From Caballeronia fortuita (GTDB lineage: Bacteria; Pseudomonadota; Gammaproteobacteria; Burkholderiales; Burkholderiaceae), in NCBI RefSeq assembly GCF_001544835.2, contig NZ_FCNX02000014.1, forward strand, positions 62,001 to 126,000: a stretch of DNA of 64,000 bases, written 5' to 3'. Shown piece by piece: positions 1 to 8,985 of this stretch. Numbering within the stretch: the stretch's first letter is position 1; each line of letters opens with the position of its first letter. The notes under the pieces are model-generated. The model had not been told where the DNA came from, did not search any database, and saw nothing but the letters and a program-made list of their open reading frames with translations. Made by a program: the position numbers and the translations under genes.

Positions 1-238
1 CGGAGAGCACGGTCGAATAGACCATCGGGAAGGCGGCGAAAAGTCCCGCGCCGCCGAGCACGAGCCACGTCTCGTTGCCGTCCCAGACGGGCGCGACGGT
101 GTTCATCATCACGTCGCGGTCGTGCTGATCCGGGAAGAACGGAAAGAGAATGCCGATGCCGAGGTCGAAGCCGTCGAGCACGACGTAAAGGAAGAGGCCG
201 AACGCGATGATCGCGGCCCAGGCGAGCGTGAGGTCCAT
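1..238 (-). CDS. cydB: Cytochrome bd-type quinol oxidase subunit II (partial, C-terminus outside window)
   Basis: Reading from the ATG at 238 on the minus strand gives a hydrophobic N-terminus beginning MDLTLAWAAIIAFGLFLYVV followed by LDGFDLGIG, which is the hallmark first helix of CydB/CioB, then an asparagine-glycine-asparagine/glutamate stretch (WDGNETWLV) seen in this family. Only the first 79 residues are in the window; the gene runs off the left edge. It starts 4 nt after the cydA stop, with a GGAG ribosome site inside the end of cydA, so the two are one operon. Subunit II pairs with CydA in the inner membrane to oxidise quinol and reduce oxygen without proton pumping. Confidence 0.93.
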   Translation of the reverse strand, partial: MDLTLAWAAIIAFGLFLYVVLDGFDLGIGILFPFFPDQHDRDVMMNTVAPVWDGNETWLVLGGAGLFAAFPMVYSTVLS

Positions 239-242
239 GTTC

Positions 243-1640
243 TTATGCTCCTTCGATGGACTGTTGCGGAAGGCTGAGTGGACGCCGCGCGCTGCCGTCG
301 GACGGATGTTCCGGCGCGCCCGGCAGCGCGGGCCCGTGGCGCAACAGCTTCAGCAAGTAGTAGATGCCGGTGCCGAAAACGATCGTGTAGACGATCACGA
401 ACGCGAGCAGCGACACGCCGACCTGTTGCGCCGTGACGGGGGACACGGCATCTGCGGTTCGCATCACGCCGTACACCACCCAAGGCTGACGCCCGGCTTC
501 GGTCGTGACCCAGCCCGCGAGTAGCGTGACGAAGCCGCTCGGGCCCATCGCGAGTGCGAAGCGATGGAACCATCGCGCATCGAATAGCCTGCGCTTGCGA
601 TGCAGCCACCACGCCGCGAACGACATCGCGATCATCAGCACGCCGAGCCCCGCCATTACGCGAAAGCTCCAGAACACGAGCGTCGAGTTCGGCCGGTCTT
701 CCTTCGGGAATTCCTTGAGGCCGCGAATCTCGCCGTCCCAGCTATGCGTGAGGATCAGGCTGCCGAGATGCGGGATCTGCACGGCGTATTTCGTGGTCTC
801 GGCCTCCATGTCGGGAATGCCGAAGAGATTGAGCGCGGTGCCGCCTTTCTCCGTTTCCCAGATGCCTTCGATCGCCGCGATCTTCGCCGGCTGATGTTCG
901 CGCGTGTTGAGACCATGCGCATCGCCGACGAGCGCCTGGATCGGCGTCAGCGCGAGCAGCAGCCAGAGCGACATCGAGAACATCTTCTTGATGGCCGGAT
1001 CGCGCCGGCCTTTCAGCAGATGCCACGCGCCGGTCGCGGCCACGACGAGCGCCGCGACGATGAACGCCGCGATCGCCATGTGCGCAAGCCGGTACGGAAA
1101 CGACGGATTGAAAATGATCGCCCACCAGTCGACCGGCACGACATGATCGCCTTCGATGCGAAAGCCCTGCGGCGTCTGCATCCAGCTATTGGACGCAAGA
1201 ATCCAGAACGTGGAGATGAGCGTGCCGATGGCGACCATCAGCGTCGCGCCGAAGTGCGCCTTCGGGCCGACCTTGTGCCAGCCGAACAGCATGATGCCGA
1301 GGAAGCCCGCCTCCAGAAAGAACGCGGTCATCACTTCATAGGTGAGCAGCGGACCGGTGATGGGACCGGCGAAGCTCGAAAAGCCGCCCCAGTTGGTGCC
1401 GAATTCGTAAGCCATCACGACGCCCGACACGACGCCCATGCCGAACGCGACAGCGAAGACCTTCGACCAGAAAAGACACAGTTCCTTGTAGACGGGTTTG
1501 CCGGTCTTGAGCCACGCGCCTTCGAGAACGGCGATGAAACTCGCGAGTCCGATCGAAAGCGCCGGGAAGATGATGTGAAACGAGACGGTGAACGCGAACT
1601 GGATGCGCGCCAGATCGAGTGCTTCGGGAGTCGAATGCAT
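243..1640 (-). CDS. cydA: Cytochrome bd-type (cyanide-insensitive) quinol oxidase subunit I
   Basis: 465 residues with about nine membrane helices. The N-terminal helix carries FHIIFPALSIG with the conserved haem-ligand histidine, and the quinol-binding loop region reads GWVTTEAGRQPWVVYG followed by MRTADAVSP. That short loop and sequence are typical of the CioA branch (cyanide-insensitive oxidase) rather than the long-Q-loop E. coli CydA of about 522 residues. Subunit I holds the haems and the quinol site. I chose ATG 1640 because AAGG lies about 11 nt upstream; an in-frame GTG at 1664 would add eight residues. It is co-transcribed with cydB. Which branch it belongs to is an inference from the loop; the oxidase identity is firm. 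Confidence 0.95.
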   Translation of the reverse strand: MHSTPEALDLARIQFAFTVSFHIIFPALSIGLASFIAVLEGAWLKTGKPVYKELCLFWSKVFAVAFGMGVVSGVVMAYEFGTNWGGFSSFAGPITGPLLTYEVMTAFFLEAGFLGIMLFGWHKVGPKAHFGATLMVAIGTLISTFWILASNSWMQTPQGFRIEGDHVVPVDWWAIIFNPSFPYRLAHMAIAAFIVAALVVAATGAWHLLKGRRDPAIKKMFSMSLWLLLALTPIQALVGDAHGLNTREHQPAKIAAIEGIWETEKGGTALNLFGIPDMEAETTKYAVQIPHLGSLILTHSWDGEIRGLKEFPKEDRPNSTLVFWSFRVMAGLGVLMIAMSFAAWWLHRKRRLFDARWFHRFALAMGPSGFVTLLAGWVTTEAGRQPWVVYGVMRTADAVSPVTAQQVGVSLLAFVIVYTIVFGTGIYYLLKLLRHGPALPGAPEHPSDGSARRPLSLPQQSIEGA

Positions 1641-1987
1641 GATGACTTGTGCCTTGATATTCACGCTATGTGACGGGCCGGAGCTTAGCGTTATTTCGAG
1701 AAAGTGTTGCGCTGCGTCAGCGAACTTTCGTTGCGCGCAAATGCCGCAGTTTCAAGGGCTTGAGCGCTTCATCGGTTTGATTCGCCTGGGTTTTCGAGAC
1801 GGCGATTTAGTGCGGTGCGGCAAGTGCGCGCAGCCGCTTTCGCGACAATCGACCGCACTGTGTCGCAGTCGGTCATTGGTCGGCTCGAAAAGAAGTTTTA
1901 CGGTCCGCCGGCACGAGACGTGCGATGCGCCCGGTACCATAATGACTTTTGCACACGCGCGTCGCGCGAGCGGGAAGGAGAAGCATC
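1641..1987. other. Intergenic region between divergent cydAB and ypfJ
   Basis: 347 bases between divergent starts, so it must hold promoters for both. I see no convincing FNR, ArcA or other palindromic operator and no credible small gene. Short reading frames here have no ribosome site or family resemblance. Confidence 0.5.
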
Positions 1988-2866
1988 ATGCGCCTCGATG
2001 ACCAACAAGAAAGTCAGAACGTCGAAGACCGGCGTGGCGGTGGCGGAGGCGGCTTTCGCATGGGCGGCGGATCGATCGGCATCGGCACGATCGTCGTGGC
2101 GCTTGCGGCGTCGTATTTCTTCGGCATCAATCCGATGACGATCATCAACGGTGCCCAGGTTCTGCACGGCAACGCGCCGCAGCAGCAGGCCGCGCCCAGC
2201 AATGCGCAACCGGCGACCGATCCTGGCGCGGTCTTCGTGCGTCGCGTGCTCGGCAATACGGAACAGACGTGGCAGCACATCTTTCGCGCGCAGTTCAATC
2301 AGGACTATCCGGCGCCGCGCCTCGTGATGTTCTCGGGTGCCACGCAGACCGCGTGCGGAACGGGACAGGCGGCCATGGGGCCGTTCTATTGCCCGAACGA
2401 CCGCAAGGTGTACATCGATTTGTCGTTTTATCGCGAGTTGCGCGACCGCTTCGGCGCAAGCGGCGATTTCGCGCAGGCGTATGTGATCGCGCATGAAGTC
2501 GGGCATCACGTGCAGAACGTGCTCGGCATCATGAACAAGGTCGATCAGGCGCGCTCGCGTCTCACGCGCGAGCAGGCGAACGCGCTGTCGGTGCGCGTCG
2601 AATTGCAGGCGGATTGCTTCGCGGGCGTCTGGGCCGCCGTTGCGCAGCGTGATAACGCGAAGCTGATCGAGCCGGGCGATTTCGAGCAGGGATTGAACGC
2701 CGCCGCCGCCATCGGCGATGACCGCCTGCAGCAGCAATCGCAAGGGCGCGTCGTGCCCGAGGCGTTCACGCACGGCACGAGCGAGCAACGCCAGCGCTGG
2801 CTGCGGCGCGGCATGTCGAGCGGCGACGTTGCGCAGTGCGACACGTTCTCGTCGCGTTCGCTCTGA
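1988..2866 (+). CDS. ypfJ: YpfJ-type neutral zinc metallopeptidase, membrane-anchored
   Basis: 292 residues. A charged, glycine-rich N-terminus (RRGGGGGG) is followed by one membrane segment at about residues 32-46 (IGTIVVALAASYFFG) and then an exported domain with HEVGHH at 169-174, the zincin signature HExxH. This is the layout of the YpfJ/KPN_02809 family of about 285-300 residues, whose substrate is not known. The start at 1988 follows GGGAAGGAG and gives the conserved MRLDDQQESQNVEDRRG opening; an upstream GTG/ATG in the same frame lacks a ribosome site. It stands alone, divergent from cydAB. Confidence 0.88.
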   Translation: MRLDDQQESQNVEDRRGGGGGGFRMGGGSIGIGTIVVALAASYFFGINPMTIINGAQVLHGNAPQQQAAPSNAQPATDPGAVFVRRVLGNTEQTWQHIFRAQFNQDYPAPRLVMFSGATQTACGTGQAAMGPFYCPNDRKVYIDLSFYRELRDRFGASGDFAQAYVIAHEVGHHVQNVLGIMNKVDQARSRLTREQANALSVRVELQADCFAGVWAAVAQRDNAKLIEPGDFEQGLNAAAAIGDDRLQQQSQGRVVPEAFTHGTSEQRQRWLRRGMSSGDVAQCDTFSSRSL

Positions 2867-3027
2867 CCGGCCGCCGCGCAACGCGGCGACTGGCCGGTTG
2901 AATTGAGCTATTCTCGAAGACGTCGCTGCGTTGCTTACAAACGCTGACAGTGCGTTCTTCTCAAATTTATTAGAATCGCTCGTTTCCGGGTTCGCTTCAG
3001 CGCGCCCGGAGCACTCTCGTATCTTCC

Positions 3028-4056
3028 ATGAAGCGAATTCTGATCGTCAAAGTCACGTCGCTCGGCGATATCGTCGAGACGCTACCGGTCGTTTCCGATC
3101 TGCGGCGCGCGTTTCCCTCCGCCAAAATCGACTGGGCCGCCGACGCCGCTTTCGCCGACATTATCCGCTGGAATCCGGGCGTCGACCGCGTGCTGAGCGC
3201 GCCTTTGCGCAAGTTCAAGAAGGCGCGGAACTGGAACGATCTGAAGGAGATCGGCGCGTCGATCGGCGAGCTTCGCGCGGAGAAATACGATGTGATCGTC
3301 GACATTCACGGCGTCTACAAGAGCGCGATCATCGCCTTCATCGCACGCGGACGGCGGCGCTACGGCTATCTGAACAAGGATCTCGGGGAACGCGGCGCGG
3401 CATTCGCGTATAACGCGCGCTTCGGGCCGCGTCCGCTCACCGACGCGTGGCGCGGCATGCGCGTGAGCGTCGCCGACGCGCTCGGCTATCGTTTCGAAGA
3501 CACGCCCGACTACAACATCCGCTTGCCCGCGCCCACGCGCGATCTGAACATTCCGCGCGACAGGCGCATCGCAATGCTGTTTCACGCGACTTCGGCGGAT
3601 GTGAAGAAGTGGCCACAGGAACATTGGGGCGAAGTCGGACGCTGGCTCGCCGCGCGCGGTCACTCGATCGCGCTGCCGTGGGGAACGGAACGTGAGCAGG
3701 CCGAGGCGCAAGCGATCGCGGCGCTGGTGCCGGGCGCGATCGTGTTGCCGAAGCTTTCCGTCGTCGAATGCGCGCACTGGATCGAGGCGTCGGAACTGGT
3801 CGTCGGCACGGATACCGGACTCGTGCACCTCGCGCATGCGCTGCAGCGTCGCACCGTCATGCTGTTCGCCGCGACTTCGCGCGAGCACTTCGGCGTGAGC
3901 GACCCGGGGCGATCGATATCGATCGGCGAAGAGGGCGCGCCGCCCGACGTGGCGCGCGTGCTGGCCGCCATCGAGAGCGTGACGGATGCATCGTCGAATA
4001 CGCCTGCGCGTTCCGCCGAAACCGCCGTGCCGGTCGCCAAGGGCGTTATCTCGTAG
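3028..4056 (+). CDS. waaC: LPS heptosyltransferase I
   Basis: 342 residues, glycosyltransferase family 9. The N-terminus MKRILIVKVTSLGDIVETLP is the classical WaaC acceptor-domain start, and VVGTDTGLVHLAHAL near residue 255-270 is the GT9 donor-site motif. It should transfer the first L-glycero-D-manno-heptose from ADP-heptose to Kdo2-lipid A on the cytoplasmic face of the inner membrane. The strong resemblance I recall to Burkholderia WaaC (DIHGVYKSAIIAF, RRYGY) supports heptosyltransferase I over II. No waaA or other core gene is adjacent in this window, although in relatives waaC often sits near them. Confidence 0.85.
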   Translation: MKRILIVKVTSLGDIVETLPVVSDLRRAFPSAKIDWAADAAFADIIRWNPGVDRVLSAPLRKFKKARNWNDLKEIGASIGELRAEKYDVIVDIHGVYKSAIIAFIARGRRRYGYLNKDLGERGAAFAYNARFGPRPLTDAWRGMRVSVADALGYRFEDTPDYNIRLPAPTRDLNIPRDRRIAMLFHATSADVKKWPQEHWGEVGRWLAARGHSIALPWGTEREQAEAQAIAALVPGAIVLPKLSVVECAHWIEASELVVGTDTGLVHLAHALQRRTVMLFAATSREHFGVSDPGRSISIGEEGAPPDVARVLAAIESVTDASSNTPARSAETAVPVAKGVIS

Positions 4057-4221
4057 AACTTTTATGCGCATAAACCTCGATCGCACGGCCGGCGGTGCGG
4101 TAGGAGTGTAATATCTGGACCGATATATCAGTGCGCTAACGTAAAAGTTGCCACATGACACTTGACGGCGAACTCGGCAAGCACGACGATTGCGGGAAAT
4201 ACCTAAGAATCGTCCGATAAG

Positions 4222-5121
4222 ATGACCGAACAAATCGCCGAAGAAGCACGTCAGTCGCTGACGCGCCTCGAACCTTCCGAGATTCCGCTGGGCGTGTCGC
4301 TCGAATGGCCGATCGTCGCGGCCGACGGCGCGCTGCTCTTCGACGCGGGCGCTATCGTGCCGGATGCGCCGGCGCTCGAGTTCATGTTCCGCCATTTCGA
4401 GCCGCACCGTGCCATTCGCGAGCCCGCGCCGCACGTGTTGGAGGAAGAAGCCGCCAGGGACGGGCCGCTGACGCTGGAGGATATCGGTCTCACCATCGGC
4501 GCGCGGGTCGGACTGCGCGGCACCGGCGGCACAGGATCAGCGATGTACGCGAGCCGCGTGATCGGCTTCTCGACGCCCCGCCGCAAAGGCGAGCGCTCGC
4601 TATTCGTGACACAACCCTTGATGGCCGGATTCGATCCGCTCGATCTCACGCTCGGCGAGCAGGTCGATCTCGTCGCGCTGACGGGGCGGGGCGTGTTCCG
4701 CTTCGCATGCACCGTCGACGCGACTTGCCGCGAACCGTTCGATTACGCGGTGTTGTCGGCGCCGGGCGCGATCCGCCGCCTGCGCACGCGCAAGTTCGCG
4801 CGGATGCCGACACGGCTCGCTGCGCATTTCGCCGTCGAGGGCGGACCTGGCGCGCGGCAACTGGGCCGCGTGAGCGATATCAGCCCGTACGGGATGTCGC
4901 TGACGGCTCCGAATGCGGCCGCGCATATGGGCGACCGTCTGCAACTCTCGTTTCAGTTCAAGACCGATGGCGTAGCAGTGAACATCGAGACGGTCGCGAT
5001 CGTGCGGCACGTAGGCAATGCCGATCCGTCCGACGGCAGCGCGGCCTACGGACTCGAATTCGAAACGCTGGAGCCGTCGCAGCGGATCGCGCTGAAGTCG
5101 TTCATGGCCGAGCACAGCTAG
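4222..5121 (+). CDS. YcgR-like flagellar brake protein with PilZ domain
   Basis: 299 residues. The N-terminal half matches the YcgR-type beta domain, and the C-terminal half is a PilZ domain: an arginine cluster RLRTRKFARMPTR (RxxxR, c-di-GMP phosphate binding) near residue 190-202 and DISPYGMSL near 222-230, the (D/N)xSxxG motif. Proteins of this type bind c-di-GMP and slow the flagellar motor. There is an extra ~90-residue N-terminal section with no motif I recognise. It is a single gene between waaC and a convergent oxidoreductase. The nearest flagellar-related gene in the window is the chemotaxis receptor at 54 kb. Confidence 0.8.
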   Translation: MTEQIAEEARQSLTRLEPSEIPLGVSLEWPIVAADGALLFDAGAIVPDAPALEFMFRHFEPHRAIREPAPHVLEEEAARDGPLTLEDIGLTIGARVGLRGTGGTGSAMYASRVIGFSTPRRKGERSLFVTQPLMAGFDPLDLTLGEQVDLVALTGRGVFRFACTVDATCREPFDYAVLSAPGAIRRLRTRKFARMPTRLAAHFAVEGGPGARQLGRVSDISPYGMSLTAPNAAAHMGDRLQLSFQFKTDGVAVNIETVAIVRHVGNADPSDGSAAYGLEFETLEPSQRIALKSFMAEHS

Positions 5122-5137
5122 ACGGCTGCGAGGCGTT

Positions 5138-5791
5138 TCAGACGCCCGGAAAGCCGTCGGGGAAGAGGCGCTCGACGGCCGCTTCGAAGTGCTGGATCGG
5201 CGCGGCGCCGCGCAGCGCGATGGGCGGCGGCGGTTCCTGACCGGGCGCGGGCTCGCGCGAGAGCACGGCGAACGGCACGCCGGTCACGCCGAGCTTCTTC
5301 GCGAAGTCTTCGTCCTCGATGACGAGATCGGTGTACGTGCCGTCATCGAGCGCTTCTTCGAGCATTTCCGGATCGACGCCGCAGGTCGCCGCGATGTCGA
5401 GCAGCGCGTCGGTATCGCCGATATCGATGCCTTCCTCGAAATACGCCTTGAAAATCGCCCGATGCACGAGATCGAAACGGCCGGATTCGCGCGCGAACAT
5501 GGCCGTCTCGAAAGCCTTGCGGCTGCGCGGCGTGACCGGCGGCATGCGCATCGTCACGCCGCGTTCTTCCGCGAGCGGGCGCACCGAGTTCTCCCACGAT
5601 TCGACGATTTTCTCGTCGTTCGGATCGGTGAGCGGCGTCGGCTCGGGGCGCAATTCGAACGCGTGCCAGCGGATTTCGACCGCATCGCCGTAAGCGTTGC
5701 GGAACTGATCGAGCACGGGTGTCTCGAGATAGCAGAACGGACACGCGAAGTCCGACCAGACGTCGATATAAAGAACGGACGTGGATGCCAT
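5138..5791 (-). CDS. DsbA family oxidoreductase (FrnE-like)
   Basis: 217 residues with a thioredoxin-fold start SVLYIDVWSDFACPFCYLET; the redox motif is CPFC at residues 17-20. A helical insert and then GVTGVPFAVL (the cis-proline loop, GVP) follow in the usual order for DsbA/FrnE/HCCA-isomerase relatives. No signal peptide is present, so it acts in the cytoplasm, which fits FrnE-like proteins linked to oxidative stress rather than periplasmic DsbA. Its 3' end meets the PilZ gene (17 nt apart, convergent). The exact substrate cannot be read from sequence. Confidence 0.82.
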   Translation of the reverse strand: MASTSVLYIDVWSDFACPFCYLETPVLDQFRNAYGDAVEIRWHAFELRPEPTPLTDPNDEKIVESWENSVRPLAEERGVTMRMPPVTPRSRKAFETAMFARESGRFDLVHRAIFKAYFEEGIDIGDTDALLDIAATCGVDPEMLEEALDDGTYTDLVIEDEDFAKKLGVTGVPFAVLSREPAPGQEPPPPIALRGAAPIQHFEAAVERLFPDGFPGV

Positions 5792-5841
5792 GTGAGCCTC
5801 AAAAGCGAACGGCGCGTGTGTGCGCCGTTTGACTGAACCGG

Positions 5842-5870
5842 GCGGATGTCGCGTTTCCAGCGACATCCGC
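5842..5870 (-). terminator. Perfect 11-bp stem-loop downstream of the FAD oxidoreductase
   Basis: GCGGATGTCGC (5842-5852) and its exact complement GCGACATCCGC (5860-5870) flank a 7-nt loop. It lies between the end of the flavoprotein gene (5932) and the start of the DsbA-like gene (5791). A second hairpin, AACGGCGC / GCGCCGTT at 5808-5829, follows. No long T-run is present, so termination may be partial. Confidence 0.55.
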
Positions 5871-5931
5871 AAAACCGGTATGTTAGCGCGTGCGGGCCGC
5901 CGCCGCCCGCGCGCCGGGCCCGCGCCGCGCA

Positions 5932-7272
5932 TCAGAAGCCGCCATCGATCTCGATCCTGGAGCCGTCGAAGAAGCGCGACAGCCGGAACGCGCGCGGATC
6001 GACGAGCGGCGCGTCGCTCGCGACGAGATCCGCCATCAACTGGCCCGCGCCTGGCCCGATGCCGAATCCGTGTCCCGAGAATCCCGTCGCGATGAAAAGT
6101 CCCGGCTTGCCATCGACGCCGGAGATGACCGGCACGGCATCCGGCGTGACGTCGATGTAACCGGCCCACGTCTGTTCGATGTGCACGCGGCCGAGCATCG
6201 GAAAAAGCGCGCGGAATTCCTTCAGCGCCGCGGCGTTGAACGATTCGACCGGCGCGGGATCGAGCGTGCGCGCGGTTTCGAAGGCGGTCGGACGATCGAG
6301 CGGCCAGCGGCGCGGACGGCGCAGTTCTTCGAAGAAGTGCGCATTGAGTCCGAGCTTGATCGAGCCGATCTGACTCTTGAGCGCGGGCAAAAACTTGGCA
6401 AGCAGGCGAAAGCTGTCCGGCGTGATGTCGTGATAGCTGTGGAAGGCATTGGCGATCGAATAGCCGCCGTCCAGACGCTTGCGATAACCCATTTCCTGAT
6501 TGCACGCGCTCACGTCCGGCCCGCCGTCGAGCGGCGCGGTGCGCATGACCGACGAGCGCACCATCAGCTGCGGCACGTCGACGTCGAGGCTGCCCGCGAA
6601 GTAGCGCGTCCAGGCGCCGCCCGCCACGACCACGCTCGAACAGCGGATGCGCCCGTATTCGGTGACGACGCCGCCAATCTTGCCGCCGCTCGTTTCGATG
6701 CCGCGCACCGCGCACGGCGTGAGCACCTTCACGCCGCGCTCGCGCAACGCGGCTGCCATCGCAGGCACGGCGCGTTGCGGTTCGGCGCGGCCATCGCCCG
6801 GTGTGTAGATGCCGCCCGCGAAGCGTCGCGAGGTGCCCGACAGCAACGCGCCGGTTTCATCGGGCGACGTGATGCGCGAATCGAGCGCGTCGCGGCCGAC
6901 GAGCGCGACGGCGCGGGCGAGCCAGGCTTCGTGATCGGCGAGGGCTTCGGCGTCGTCGGCGGCGTAGAGGATGCCGCATTCGCGATAGCCCGTGTCGATG
7001 CCGAGTTCCGCATCGATGCGCCGCCAGAGCTCGAGACTTTCGAGGCTCAGTTCGAGCTCGCGCAAATCGCGATGCGTCGCGCGGCACCATCCCCAATTGC
7101 GGCTCGACTGCTCGCCGGCGATATAGCCCTTCTCGCACACGGCGACGGACAGCCCTTTCCCGGCGAGTGCGCGCGCCGTGCTGATGCCGATGACGCCGCC
7201 GCCCACGACGACGACATCGACGTGAGCGGGAAGCGTGCGGTCTTCGGTGATGCGTTCGGTAGGAGGACCCAT
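5932..7272 (-). CDS. FAD-dependent amine / D-amino-acid oxidoreductase (DadA-like)
   Basis: 446 residues. HVDVVVVGGGVIGISTARAL is the N-terminal FAD-binding Rossmann motif (GxGxxG type), and a C-terminal GFSGHGFGIGPGAGQLMADL is the second flavin contact of the DAO/GlyOX superfamily. It should oxidise a small amine or D-amino acid and pass electrons on; the substrate is not clear. ATG 7272 gives the form I recall in relatives (MGPPTERITEDRTLP); the ribosome site is weak, and a start further upstream at 7395 would add a basic 41-residue tail without family support. It is transcribed toward the DsbA-like gene with 140 nt between, which contains hairpins. Confidence 0.8.
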   Translation of the reverse strand: MGPPTERITEDRTLPAHVDVVVVGGGVIGISTARALAGKGLSVAVCEKGYIAGEQSSRNWGWCRATHRDLRELELSLESLELWRRIDAELGIDTGYRECGILYAADDAEALADHEAWLARAVALVGRDALDSRITSPDETGALLSGTSRRFAGGIYTPGDGRAEPQRAVPAMAAALRERGVKVLTPCAVRGIETSGGKIGGVVTEYGRIRCSSVVVAGGAWTRYFAGSLDVDVPQLMVRSSVMRTAPLDGGPDVSACNQEMGYRKRLDGGYSIANAFHSYHDITPDSFRLLAKFLPALKSQIGSIKLGLNAHFFEELRRPRRWPLDRPTAFETARTLDPAPVESFNAAALKEFRALFPMLGRVHIEQTWAGYIDVTPDAVPVISGVDGKPGLFIATGFSGHGFGIGPGAGQLMADLVASDAPLVDPRAFRLSRFFDGSRIEIDGGF

Positions 7273-7442
7273 ATGGTGTGATGTTGTGTTTAACGCGAAC
7301 GGGCGATGATAGTCCAATGCGCAGGCGCTCTGCATGCGCTCGTGCGATCGGCTACGATGCAAGCGCCCGATCTGGAAAGGCGCCGGACCGGGCACGGCGC
7401 GTGCGAATTCGTCGGTTCCAATTCATCTTCTGGAGAACTCTC

Positions 7443-7874
7443 GTGCAAAAGACAGCATCGGCAAAATGGAGCGGCGGCATCAAGGACGGCAAGGGTTTCA
7501 TCTCCACGCAAACCGGCGTGCTCAACGAAGCGCCGTACGGCTTCAAGTCGCGTTTCGAGGAAGGTCCGGGCACGAATCCGGAAGAGCTGATCGGCGCGGC
7601 GCATGCGGGCTGCTTCACGATGGCCCTGTCGCTGCAACTCGAAATGGCGGGCATGAAGGCGGAGAGTCTGGAAACGAAATCGACGGTCACGCTCGACAAG
7701 GACGGCGACGGCTTCACGATCACCGCCTGCCAGCTCGATCTGAAGGCAAAGATTCCCGGCGCCGACAAAGCCGCATTCGACAAGGCCGCGCAGGCCGCGA
7801 AGGAAGGCTGCCCGGTGTCGAAACTGTTCGCGGGCAACGCGAAGATCACGCTGAACGCCGAACTCGTGTCGTAA
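7443..7874 (+). CDS. osmC: OsmC family peroxiredoxin
   Basis: 143 residues starting at GTG 7443 with GGAG 7 nt upstream. The OsmC/Ohr fold is shown by NPEELIGAAHAGCFTMAL with reactive Cys57 and by EGCPVSK with the second Cys123. OsmC proteins use these two cysteines to reduce organic hydroperoxides in the cytoplasm. The motif LIGAAHAGC with central spacing matches OsmC more than Ohr. Single gene followed by a strong bidirectional terminator. Confidence 0.9.
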   Translation: MQKTASAKWSGGIKDGKGFISTQTGVLNEAPYGFKSRFEEGPGTNPEELIGAAHAGCFTMALSLQLEMAGMKAESLETKSTVTLDKDGDGFTITACQLDLKAKIPGADKAAFDKAAQAAKEGCPVSKLFAGNAKITLNAELVS

Positions 7875-7895
7875 TCGGCGCGGCAGTCGAAACAG

Positions 7896-7933
7896 AAAAC
7901 GCGGACGGGCACTTCACCCGTCCGCGTTTTTTT
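7896..7933. terminator. Bidirectional Rho-independent terminator
   Basis: Arms ACGCGGACGGG (7899-7909) and CCCGTCCGCGT (7917-7927) pair perfectly around a 7-nt loop; seven T follow on the plus strand and four A precede it. It serves osmC and the convergent LysR gene, whose stop codon at 7914-7916 lies inside the loop. Confidence 0.92.
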
Positions 7934-8852
7934 CGCGCGTGAGTTCCTCGATGATGAGACGCGCGGGCGCAGGCAACGACGCGCCTTTTCTCGTCACCAA
8001 GCCATACGGCTCCGTGCGCGAACGGACTTCGATCGCGAGGCGCTTCGCGAGACCGTGCGCGGAAAGGAACATCGCCATGTCGAGCGGCATCATTGCGACG
8101 AGCGTCGGGTCGCGTTGCAGCAGCAGAACGGTCGTGATCGTCGATGCCGTTTCGATCGGATGCACAGGCAGCGGCAGGCCCGCTTCCTTAAACTCGCGTT
8201 CGTAGAGACTGCGGATCGGCATGATCGCCGGATAGACGATCCATCGGCTCGACGCGAGTTCGCTCAGTTCGACGCGCGGTGCATCGACGAGCGCATGCGC
8301 GACACCCGCGACGATCGCGAGCGGTTCGTCGCGCAGCTCGACGTAGTGATAATGGTCCGGCTGGCGCGCGACGCTCGCGCGGCAGATCGCGACATCGAGC
8401 CGGCCCTGATCGAGCAGCGCGAGCAGTCGCGCGCTCGTGTCCTCGACCACTTCGACAGTCAACGCCGGCTGACGCTCGCGCAGGCGCGCGAGTGCATCGA
8501 CGAGCACGCCCGAGACCGCGCCCGTGATCGCGCCGATCGCGAGCCGTCCGCCCGTGCCTTGCAGAATTCCCGCCATTTCCTCGCGCAGATGCGCGACGTC
8601 CATGTAAATCAGCCGCGCATAGCGGATCACGCAGCGCCCGAGTTCGTTCGGCTGAATGCCTTGCGCCGAGCGCGTGAAAAGCGTCGCGCCGAGCGTTGCT
8701 TCGATCTCGCGCAGCGCCTTGGTCGCGCCGGGTTGCGTGAGCGCCATTTCGTCGGCGGCGCGATGCAGCGAGCCATGATCGTCGAGCGCGATCAGAAGAC
8801 GCAGTTGCTTCAGGCGCAGGCGCGCGGCGATGGAATCGGCATTCGGCAGCAT
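7914..8852 (-). CDS. LysR family transcriptional regulator
   Basis: 312 residues. The N-terminal winged helix reads LRLKQLRLLIALDDHGSL followed by AADEMALTQPGATKALREIE, the LysR recognition helix region, and the rest is the periplasmic-binding-like effector domain. It is divergent from the FAH/SDR/MFS cassette with 133 nt between starts, so it probably controls that operon and itself. An inverted repeat at 8882-8898 is the likely operator. The effector is unknown; a sugar-acid intermediate would fit the neighbours. Confidence 0.88.
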   Translation of the reverse strand: MLPNADSIAARLRLKQLRLLIALDDHGSLHRAADEMALTQPGATKALREIEATLGATLFTRSAQGIQPNELGRCVIRYARLIYMDVAHLREEMAGILQGTGGRLAIGAITGAVSGVLVDALARLRERQPALTVEVVEDTSARLLALLDQGRLDVAICRASVARQPDHYHYVELRDEPLAIVAGVAHALVDAPRVELSELASSRWIVYPAIMPIRSLYEREFKEAGLPLPVHPIETASTITTVLLLQRDPTLVAMMPLDMAMFLSAHGLAKRLAIEVRSRTEPYGLVTRKGASLPAPARLIIEELTREKNADG

Positions 8853-8881
8853 GAACGTGAGCGGCTAGGGGACAACGAGAA

Positions 8882-8898
8882 GATAACGGAAAGTTATC
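8882..8898. promoter_or_regulatory. Candidate LysR operator
   Basis: GATAAC-GGAAA-GTTATC is a perfect 6-bp inverted repeat with 5-nt spacing and contains the T-N11-A pattern. It lies 30 nt from the LysR start and 88 nt upstream of the divergent FAH gene. Confidence 0.6.
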
Positions 8899-8985
8899 GG
8901 CACGGCAGCAGCTTTCATTATTCAAGCCGTGCAGCGTTCTCTACATTGTGGGTTCCGTTCATCACGTTCAAGGATTGACCGCCTC

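Noticed and set aside
4213..4220. TCCGATAA as a sigma28 -10 for the PilZ gene
   Set aside because: The start of transcription would fall after the ATG at 4222 and no -35 is at the right distance.
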